Assembly: GCF_001017175.1 (NCBI RefSeq) | Contig: NZ_LCYG01000067.1 | Location: 1-36,860, forward strand | Direction of reading: 5' to 3' | DNA from: Microvirga vignae | GTDB taxonomy: Bacteria; Pseudomonadota; Alphaproteobacteria; Rhizobiales; Beijerinckiaceae | Length of the DNA stretch: 36,860 nt | Shown here: one piece after another, positions 30,720 through 36,860 of the stretch | How the letters are laid out: each line of letters opens with the position of its first letter | Position numbering within the stretch: position 1 is the first letter of the stretch | Position numbers and translations under genes: made by a program | The notes under the pieces: generated by a model | What the model saw: only the letters and a program-made list of their open reading frames with translations | Databases searched by the model: none | What the model was told of the DNA's origin: nothing

Positions 30720-31493
30720 TTAGCCCGACAGAAAGTCCAGGTCATGGGTAAACAGGTTGAAGGTGAGTCGATACTCGCTGACGCCGGGTACCGGAAAACC
30801 AGTATCGACAGGCACGTCCTCCGGCTCACCAGAATCGAGGAAGACGTTCAAGGCGTTCACGACTGTGCGTTCAATGACCTCCTGTTCGGGCGACGTGGTC
30901 GTAATGTCAAATTTGAACTCAAACACGCCGAGCTCGGAAGTCGGTTCAAACAGGGAGCCGAGAGCTACAACAAGTTCCTGCTGGGGCAGGTTTTCAAGCG
31001 CATGTTGAATGTCACTGACAGCGTCCTGCGTTGCAGCGACGAGCACCTTTGGCGGAAGGAGATCGATCTGGTCATGAAGTGCAAGCCGTCCGAGCATCGT
31101 GAAAGTTGCGCCGGCAGCATAGAGACTAGCCTCAGGATCATAACTCGCATCTAACTTGATGAGCGATTTGACCAAGCGGGCATCCGCTTTCGCCTGCTCT
31201 TGCGTGTACGCCTCGCCAACATCGGAGGACGCTACATCATGCCGGTAGAAGAGATAATCCAGAAGATCCAGAGGGTCCTGAGAATCCGACCCGAGCTCCG
31301 TGAGTTTCTCCTGACTCAGCGGTTTGCCGGAAGACTTGGTGAGCAGTTGCCCTCCGAACTCGCCAGAAGAGTAATCTCCTCCTCCGTAATTTGCATAAGT
31401 TGGCAGTCCCACGGCACCCTCTGTGCCACTCGGCACGACCTCGCCGGTCGAGGGATCGACAAAAAAAGGTTTGTCCCAATGGATGTAGGTCAT
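30720..31493 (-). CDS. Unknown protein with phospholipase A2-like HD motif
   Basis: A 257-residue protein, MTYIHWDKPFFVDPSTGEVV, started at ATG 31493 with GGGGAGG ahead; another ATG sits one codon earlier. Residues about 33-46 (ANYGGGDYSSGEFGG) and the later DPLDLLDYLFYRHDVASSD are laid out like the calcium loop and the catalytic H-D helix of secreted phospholipase A2, but the usual cysteines are missing. The C-terminal half has strand-rich segments and no match. There is no signal peptide. It is the last gene of the tRNA-Thr island. A PLA2-like function is a hypothesis. Confidence 0.6.
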   Translation of the reverse strand: MTYIHWDKPFFVDPSTGEVVPSGTEGAVGLPTYANYGGGDYSSGEFGGQLLTKSSGKPLSQEKLTELGSDSQDPLDLLDYLFYRHDVASSDVGEAYTQEQAKADARLVKSLIKLDASYDPEASLYAAGATFTMLGRLALHDQIDLLPPKVLVAATQDAVSDIQHALENLPQQELVVALGSLFEPTSELGVFEFKFDITTTSPEQEVIERTVVNALNVFLDSGEPEDVPVDTGFPVPGVSEYRLTFNLFTHDLDFLSG

Positions 31494-31611
31494 CATTTCC
31501 TCCCCTGAAAAGCGCCCCATGAACCACAGCAGCACACCTGAGCAATATGGCCCGACCGTGTCAGCTTGAGTGGAGGGCCTTTCTTCTCTTGAGAACACCT
31601 GAGAGTGAGAG

Positions 31612-31722
31612 ATGAAAAGACGGGTTTGGATAAAGAGAGAGCTTCAGAAGCTCACAGCCGAGATACGAAACGCCAAGCGAAGAAAGGATAGGGATACTCT
31701 AATCTGCTGCGAACATTTCTGA
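31612..31722 (+). CDS. Possible 36-residue basic ORF
   Basis: ATG 31612, preceded by GAGAGTGAGAG, opens MKRRVWIKRELQKLTAEIRN and ends at TGA 31722. It is strongly basic and helical, so it could be a small DNA- or RNA-binding peptide. Chance is not excluded. From here to the second tRNA-Thr I see no further gene. Confidence 0.3.
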   Translation: MKRRVWIKRELQKLTAEIRNAKRRKDRDTLICCEHF

Positions 31723-31949
31723 GCCTATCACTCAACCTATGTTCAGCCCCATCCCTGGTGGGGTCGGCCTCGGCTTGTCACGACCCGTCACACTGAAGCC
31801 CTGGTCTGTGCCTCGGGCCCGCTACGAAGAAGCAGACCAAAACGACTTGCTCAGTTCCAGCTATTAGCTATATACACACCCTGCAACAGCTTGGTTTAAA
31901 AGGTTTTCTGATCCCTGTGCTATGGGATGGAATCCAGCCCTTTTCGCTC

Positions 31950-32030
<81 letters not shown>

Positions 32031-32119
32031 GCTTCATCCGGGATTTACGCTAACTTCAAGCAGAACTTCCAATTTCGGCCACCTGATCGGTACATGAGGG
32101 TGTTCCGCAGGTCCTGGCG

Positions 32120-32230
32120 GTGACACGTTCCCGCAACCATCCCAGAACCGACATCTCCGAATTCCGCAAGCGCGTGTCGAAGCGCTCCCTCAAGACCAAG
32201 GTGCGCTTATCACGCGAACGCGGAATCTGA
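32120..32230 (+). CDS. Possible 36-residue basic ORF
   Basis: GTG 32120 opens a frame (TRSRNHPRTDISEFRKRVSK, then RSLKTKVRLSRERGI) that ends at TGA 32230, in the short gap after the second tRNA-Thr. The even spread of Arg/Lys and the clean frame suggest a small protein or a gene fragment. No family recognised. Confidence 0.3.
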   Translation: MTRSRNHPRTDISEFRKRVSKRSLKTKVRLSRERGI

Positions 32231-32261
32231 AAAAGGTCCGCCACGTGCCAGGAGCAGATCT

Positions 32262-35150
32262 TTATTCGGTAGCTCCATCCGGTTCTTTTCGCTCCGACCA
32301 GGTGTTAAGCAACTGCGCTACCTGGGATGCTGCCATCGGCTTGGCGTAAAAGTGTCCTTGAGCGTTGTGGCATCCCATCTCTTGCAGCCGTCGTATTTGC
32401 CCTTCCGTCTCCACACCCTCGGCCGTCACTTGGAGGCCCAAGCTGGCGCCGAGGCTGACAACGGCGGCCACGATTGCCGCGTCATCCTGATCCTGTTCCA
32501 GATCGGCCACGAAGCTCTGGTCGATCTTGATGTGATCGACCGGAAACCGCTTGAGGTGGGTCAGAGATGCATAGCCGGTTCCAAAATCGTCGAGTGCAAT
32601 CTGGACGCCCTGCCGATGGAACTTCTCCAGGGTATCCGCCACCAGGCCGGATCTGCCGTCGAGAAGCACCTTTTCCGTTACCTCGATCTCCAGATGTTTG
32701 GCCGGAACCTTCGCAAGATTGAGAATGCGGAGGATCTCATCAGCCAGATCCGGTTGGTTGAACTCCACGGACGAAAGATTGAAGGCGACGCGGCCGAAGT
32801 TGATGCCACCATCCAGCCACCGGCGCATGTCGGACACGATCTTGCCGATCAGTCTTTTTCCAATGGCCGTCGCGAGTTCAGGATCATCGAAGACAGCGCC
32901 GAAGATACCAGGCGTGAGAATGCCCTGGTCAGAGTGCTGCCATCGGGCAAGGGCCTCCAAGCCAACAACTCTCCCAGTCGAAAGGCACACTTTGGGCTGA
33001 TAAAAAGGGACGATCTGGTTGCGAGAGATCGCCTCTCGCACCTCTCTCCCCAGAGCCAACCGTTGTTCGGTCATCATTCTCATCTCGGGAGAATACGTGA
33101 CGACCCGGCCTCGACCCTCAGCCTTGGCGCGATAAAGCGCGATGTCGGCATCCTTCATGAGTTCGGCCGGCACGGAGTCGTGATCCGGGAAGGCGGCGAC
33201 TCCGATGCTCGCCCGGCTCACAAGCATCCTCCCGGCATACGTGAATGGCTGACGCAGCTTTTTGAGCATGCTTCCGGCGAGACTGGCCGCATGGCTCAGT
33301 GTCAGCGGCTCCAAGACCAAGACAGCGAATTCGTCTCCGCCGAGTCTGGCGACCATGTCCTGCTCCCGGACCATCATCGACAGCCGGGTTGCCGTCTCCT
33401 TCAGCAGCGTGTCACCGGCATCATGGCCAAGCGTATCGTTGACATCCTTGAAGTCATCGAGATCGATCAGCAGGAGGCTGACGCTGCTCCCGCGTTGCTG
33501 AGCCGCACCCAGAGCCTGCTCGAGGCGACGCTGGAACAAGACGCGATTGGGCAGACCGGTAAGCGAGTCGTGGTTCGCAGTTCGCCACACCTCCTCCTCG
33601 GCCGCTTTGCGGTCGGTGATATCGAAGGATACGCCTACGACGCGATTGGGGCCGGCCCTCTCTCCGCGCGAGGCCAACCAGAGCGTTCTTCCATCGGGCA
33701 GTTGGTACTGGAACTCCATAGTATCGGAGCCTGACGTATTGATCTTGTCGATGAAATGTCCTCGCGCGAGACGGTCCTCGGGACGCACTCTTTCGAGAAA
33801 CTCTGAGAGGGGGCCGGAATCGATGCCCAGCAACTCGACTGAGTTCTCCGAGCGCATCACATAGTCGGTTGTAAGATCATGCTCCCAGGCGATCATCCGC
33901 CCCGCCTGCATGGCCAGCCTCAGCCGCTCTTCGGTCGCACACAGCGCATCCTCGGACAGCTTGCGCTGTGTCACGTCCTGGATCATTCCGATCTTGCGGA
34001 TGGGGCGCCTGTTCTCATCGAGGATGGTTCTGGCATTGGAAGTGATCCACCGCACCTCTCCGTTGTCCGCCCGGATAATGCGGTATGTGCCGCTGTAACT
34101 GGGCCCCTTCCCTGGAATATCGACGAAGGACTTGTTCTCGACGCTCGGAAGATCGTCAGGATGGATGCGCTCGAAAAAGTTCTCCCGAGTCGCTTGAGCA
34201 TCGGGGGACAGGCCTAGGATTTCCCGTGCCTCGGCTGTCCATTCCAGGGAGCCCGTGACGAGATCTGCATCCCAAATTCCTAAGGAGGTCGTCTCCACAG
34301 CGAGGCGGAGCCGTTCCTCGCTCGTCCTCAGGGCCTCCTGCGCCTGTCTTTGCTCATGAACATCCGTGATGGTCCCAACCCACTCCCGGACGGAGCCATC
34401 GGGCTTCCTCAATGGCACGGCCCGCGACAGGACCCAGCGATACTCGCCATTTCTGTGCCGAGTTCGGAATTCACTCTGGGTCGTCTGTCCGGATGCCAAG
34501 GCCTCAAGCCAGACGTGGGTCAGGGGCTCGCGATCATCCGGATGCACCGCCTCAAGCCAGCCGTAGCCTTCATACTCCTCCGGTACCTGACCGCAGAACT
34601 CTTCCCAGCCCCAGCCTCTCAGGATCGATCCATCGGGAGAGGCACGCCAGACTATGGCTGTGGAGGCCTCAACCAGGGCGCGGTATCGCTCCTCGCTTTC
34701 GGCCAAGGCCATTTCGGCCCTCTTCCAATCGTGGATGTCGGTATAGGTCCCAACCCAGCGCTCAAGTTGACCTTGCGAGTCATAAACAGGATTGGCGCGA
34801 CCAAGAACCCAACGATATTCGCCTGAGCGATGGCGAAGCCGATGCTCGATCTCACAATCGGATCCGGTTTCGAGCGCGCTCTGCCAGACCGCCAGGACAG
34901 CCGCCCGATCCTCGGGATGAACAAGACTTAACCAAGCATCTCCATGAACGGCATCCGGAGATATGCCCGTGAATTCATGCCATCGGTTGTTATGGTAATC
35001 GTTGTGACCATCTGGGCGGGCCGACCAGACCATATGGGGCAGAACGTCAATATCGATCTGATGCGCTTCCTCGCCGACGCGAGCGACCCTCTCGAGGGAA
35101 CGATCCTGCCCGAGCGCTGTAAAGTTGCGATTCATTCGATGGTTCGACAT
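32262..35150 (-). CDS. PAS-PAS-PAS-PAS-GGDEF-EAL c-di-GMP signalling protein
   Basis: About 962 residues from ATG 35150 (a TTG at 35189 would add 13). Four PAS domains follow one another, from about residue 35 to 510, each with the H-P-E/D-D-R and W-V-x-x-x-x-x-P/A markers. The GGDEF domain has an intact ARLGGDEFAVLV signature and should make c-di-GMP. The EAL domain keeps GLEALARWQ, DDFGTGYASL and HIKIDQSFV, so it should degrade c-di-GMP. Both activities look possible; PAS input probably sets the balance. No membrane segment is present. A Crp/Fnr regulator lies upstream on the same strand. Confidence 0.95.
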   Translation of the reverse strand: MSNHRMNRNFTALGQDRSLERVARVGEEAHQIDIDVLPHMVWSARPDGHNDYHNNRWHEFTGISPDAVHGDAWLSLVHPEDRAAVLAVWQSALETGSDCEIEHRLRHRSGEYRWVLGRANPVYDSQGQLERWVGTYTDIHDWKRAEMALAESEERYRALVEASTAIVWRASPDGSILRGWGWEEFCGQVPEEYEGYGWLEAVHPDDREPLTHVWLEALASGQTTQSEFRTRHRNGEYRWVLSRAVPLRKPDGSVREWVGTITDVHEQRQAQEALRTSEERLRLAVETTSLGIWDADLVTGSLEWTAEAREILGLSPDAQATRENFFERIHPDDLPSVENKSFVDIPGKGPSYSGTYRIIRADNGEVRWITSNARTILDENRRPIRKIGMIQDVTQRKLSEDALCATEERLRLAMQAGRMIAWEHDLTTDYVMRSENSVELLGIDSGPLSEFLERVRPEDRLARGHFIDKINTSGSDTMEFQYQLPDGRTLWLASRGERAGPNRVVGVSFDITDRKAAEEEVWRTANHDSLTGLPNRVLFQRRLEQALGAAQQRGSSVSLLLIDLDDFKDVNDTLGHDAGDTLLKETATRLSMMVREQDMVARLGGDEFAVLVLEPLTLSHAASLAGSMLKKLRQPFTYAGRMLVSRASIGVAAFPDHDSVPAELMKDADIALYRAKAEGRGRVVTYSPEMRMMTEQRLALGREVREAISRNQIVPFYQPKVCLSTGRVVGLEALARWQHSDQGILTPGIFGAVFDDPELATAIGKRLIGKIVSDMRRWLDGGINFGRVAFNLSSVEFNQPDLADEILRILNLAKVPAKHLEIEVTEKVLLDGRSGLVADTLEKFHRQGVQIALDDFGTGYASLTHLKRFPVDHIKIDQSFVADLEQDQDDAAIVAAVVSLGASLGLQVTAEGVETEGQIRRLQEMGCHNAQGHFYAKPMAASQVAQLLNTWSERKEPDGATE

Positions 35151-35295
35151 GCCATGGCTGTCCGGCTGGGAATGGCCCCTCTTCTCCAAAGTAGCGATAC
35201 GTCATCGCGATGAAGAAAGCCTGAAGCACGAGCTATTTGGCAAGGCTGCGACATGGCCCCGCGGCCAAGGAGAAGGGGCAACCTCTTGATGCCGC

Positions 35296-36036
35296 TCAGA
35301 GGGCCTCTTTCTTCACCAAGTGAAGATAGGTCGCATCGAATTCGCCTGCCTCCTGCAATCCCTCCCAGTCCAGTACCTTCAGGGAGCTCCCGCTCAAGGA
35401 GATCAGGTTCTCGCCCCGAAGTTCCTGGAGCACCCGGTTGACGTGAACCGTCGAGATGCCGAGCGCATCGCCCAGCTCCGCCTGGGTGACCGGCAGGTTG
35501 AAGGCATGGTCCTCCACCAGTTCGACCGCCCTGAGCCGCACCAGCAGCTCGCACAGAAGATGCGCGATCCGGCCGTAGGCCTCGCGCCGCCCTATGCCTA
35601 CCAACCACTGGCGGAAGACCGCCGCATCGATCAGGGTGTCGCGCCAGAACAGGTCGCCGAGGCGAGGCTGGTTGCGCATGAGGCTGCGCAGATCGTCATG
35701 CTGGATGAAGGCGAGCTTGGAGGGGACCAGCGTTCCCAAGCTGTGATCCATCACGTCCAGATGCAGGCTTTGGAGGTCGGGAATGTCACCGCTGATATGG
35801 AACGACAGGATCTGCCGCTTGCCCTCAGCTGTGAGGCTGTAGCGGCACGCGAAGCCCTCCACGATCAGGCAGCACTCGGAGGGAGTATCGCCCTCGCAGA
35901 CGATGTCCTGGTCCGCTGCGACGGTTTTCAGCCGCAGCGGCAGGCGCAGCAGCGCCGCCTTCTCGTCTGGCGCGAGCGGGGCAATGCTCTCCAGCTTACG
36001 GATCAGTGCAGCAGTGTCGGAGTGAATGGCGCCCAA
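35296..36036 (-). CDS. Crp/Fnr-family transcriptional regulator
   Basis: A 246-residue regulator with a cyclic-nucleotide-binding-like beta-barrel (residues about 20-130, EGDTPSECCLIVEGFACRYS) and a C-terminal winged helix (PVTQAELGDALGISTVHVNR). The barrel lacks the R-S/T phosphate cassette of true CRP and the Fnr cysteines at the N-terminus, so its signal is unknown. No ATG opens the frame. I choose TTG 36036, with GAGGGA six bases upstream, over TTG 36051. Confidence 0.9.
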   Translation of the reverse strand: MGAIHSDTAALIRKLESIAPLAPDEKAALLRLPLRLKTVAADQDIVCEGDTPSECCLIVEGFACRYSLTAEGKRQILSFHISGDIPDLQSLHLDVMDHSLGTLVPSKLAFIQHDDLRSLMRNQPRLGDLFWRDTLIDAAVFRQWLVGIGRREAYGRIAHLLCELLVRLRAVELVEDHAFNLPVTQAELGDALGISTVHVNRVLQELRGENLISLSGSSLKVLDWEGLQEAGEFDATYLHLVKKEAL

Positions 36037-36152
36037 GACAGATTCCCTCAAAGATCAGGCGGGAGCTCATGTCTCTCTGCCGTCAGCGCCCAAAGATCGA
36101 AAGCTGACGATGCCCTGACTATCACAGGTGAATGCGCCTGGAGCAAGGCATG

Positions 36153-36178
36153 GGAACATGAAAATGGATGTCTTGGTT
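36153..36178 (+). promoter_or_regulatory. Candidate sigma-EcfG promoter before a DUF6894 gene
   Basis: GGAAC (36153-36157) is followed after 18 bases by GTT (36176-36178), matching the general stress response promoter in spacing; the base before GTT is G rather than C. It ends only seven bases before the ATG at 36186, so the mRNA would be nearly leaderless. Confidence 0.45.
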
Positions 36179-36185
36179 AAACTGC

Positions 36186-36437
36186 ATGCCCCGCTACTAT
36201 TTCGACGTCCGCGAGGGAGCGCAGTTCACTCCTGATGACGAGGGCCTGGAGTTCGACAGCCTGGACGCTGCCGAACACGAGGCTGCCTGCGCGGCGGCGG
36301 AGATCGGACGGGATTGGTTTCCGAAGGGTGACAGTCGCGAGGTCACGATCGAGGTGAAGAACGAGCATCATCAACGGGTGCTGACCATAACGGTTTCGCT
36401 GGAGATCAGCCGGGTGGAGACTGCACATTTGGAATAA
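36186..36437 (+). CDS. DUF6894 family protein
   Basis: An 83-residue protein starting MPRYYFDVREGAQFTPDDEG, the third DUF6894 member in the window and the most divergent: the Y-F-D start and P-D-D-x-G turn are kept, then a long helix (EFDSLDAAEHEAACAAAEIG) and strands VTIEVKNEHHQRVLTITVSL. There is no clear ribosome binding site, which fits the near-leaderless arrangement with the promoter just upstream. Function unknown. Confidence 0.83.
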   Translation: MPRYYFDVREGAQFTPDDEGLEFDSLDAAEHEAACAAAEIGRDWFPKGDSREVTIEVKNEHHQRVLTITVSLEISRVETAHLE

Positions 36438-36528
36438 TCGTCCGTGTCAGCGCCTTGATGACTAATCGAAGCGTACCGTTAACGAATGTTAACGCCGAGC
36501 TGTGCGACCTTCTATACTTTGCCGTTCG

Positions 36529-36753
36529 ATGAACCGCCCTGATCAGCCTAGCTCCCCTGACAACAAGCCTGAGCAGAGCCAGCCCTCGCTCGATGACACA
36601 ATCGCGCGAGCCAATCGGGTCATTGAGAAGTCACGGGCTGAAATTGCTCGTTCGCGGGCTTTAAGCCAGTCCGAAGCGGATCTTTCACGCGAAATTCAGG
36701 ACCTCAGTGAGGAGCACGAGCGCCTCAACGGCAGCCAGAAGGACGGCGCGTAA
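36529..36753 (+). CDS. Small polar coiled-coil protein
   Basis: From ATG 36529 a 74-residue protein: a Pro/Ser/Gln-rich disordered start (MNRPDQPSSPDNKPEQSQPS) and then one long polar helix (DDTIARANRVIEKSRAEIAR, LSREIQDLSEEHERLNG) with heptad-like spacing. ATACTTTGCCGT just upstream is also found before the DUF6894 gene at 9117. TTAA-N6-TTAA lies at 36479-36492. Function unknown. The last 107 bases of the window hold nothing I recognise. Confidence 0.55.
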   Translation: MNRPDQPSSPDNKPEQSQPSLDDTIARANRVIEKSRAEIARSRALSQSEADLSREIQDLSEEHERLNGSQKDGA

Positions 36754-36860
36754 TTCGTGATTGGGACCTGTTGGACGCGCTTCACTTGTGAGCCCGAATT
36801 GTGTGCCATCTCATTGACCCAGGGCAGTGCAAAGTCAGCTAATGGGATGGACCGGCCGTG

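Overview
The window reads as chromosome of an alphaproteobacterium of the Rhizobiales (Hyphomicrobiales), most likely Methylobacteriaceae and perhaps Microvirga-like. Three things point there: hemA of the 5-aminolevulinate synthase type, the block murA - DUF2948 - hisD - UPF0262 - low-molecular-weight phosphatase, and a tRNA-His without an encoded G-1 and with A at position 73. The genus is inference.

Layout. (1) 1-14997 is accessory DNA that ends at the 3' end of tRNA-His. It holds a leftward, tightly overlapping set from an integrated element (AlpA-like HTH, two or three small proteins, a broken DUF927 ATPase) and an XRE repressor with twin palindromic operators facing two unknown genes. 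It also has many small orphan genes (two DUF6894 proteins, two divergent receiver-only response regulators, small membrane or secreted proteins, two helix-hairpin-helix-like proteins), a nucleotidyltransferase, an HNH nuclease and a phage-type gene. Several genes show single-base frameshifts or internal stops, so the region is decaying. (2) 14998-26480 is core-like: tRNA-His, a tctB-tctA-tctC solute transporter operon, a TerC-family membrane protein, the azlC-azlD exporter, the phosphatase/UPF0262/hisD/DUF2948/murA block, hemA and tRNA-Thr. (3) 26483-31949 is a 5.5-kb island between two identical full-length tRNA-Thr(GGT) copies. It carries a wrecked tyrosine recombinase, a second fragment of a related recombinase tail, a DUF1236-like protein, an extra RNase HI, a lipoprotein, a LuxR-type regulator with a degenerate receiver, and a protein with a phospholipase A2-like HD motif. 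(4) 32031-36860 carries a four-PAS GGDEF-EAL protein, a Crp/Fnr regulator, a third DUF6894 gene behind a possible general-stress promoter, and a small coiled-coil protein.

How the genes fit together. The tct genes form one transporter, azlCD one exporter. murA and hisD sit in a conserved housekeeping neighbourhood. PAS-GGDEF-EAL plus Crp/Fnr suggests signal input to c-di-GMP and gene expression, though no link between the two is visible. I found no CRISPR array, rRNA or intact mobile element. The best candidates for something undescribed are the repressor / twin-operator / two-unknown-gene unit (4095-5217) and the tRNA-Thr island cargo. All family calls come from reading sequence, not from database searches.
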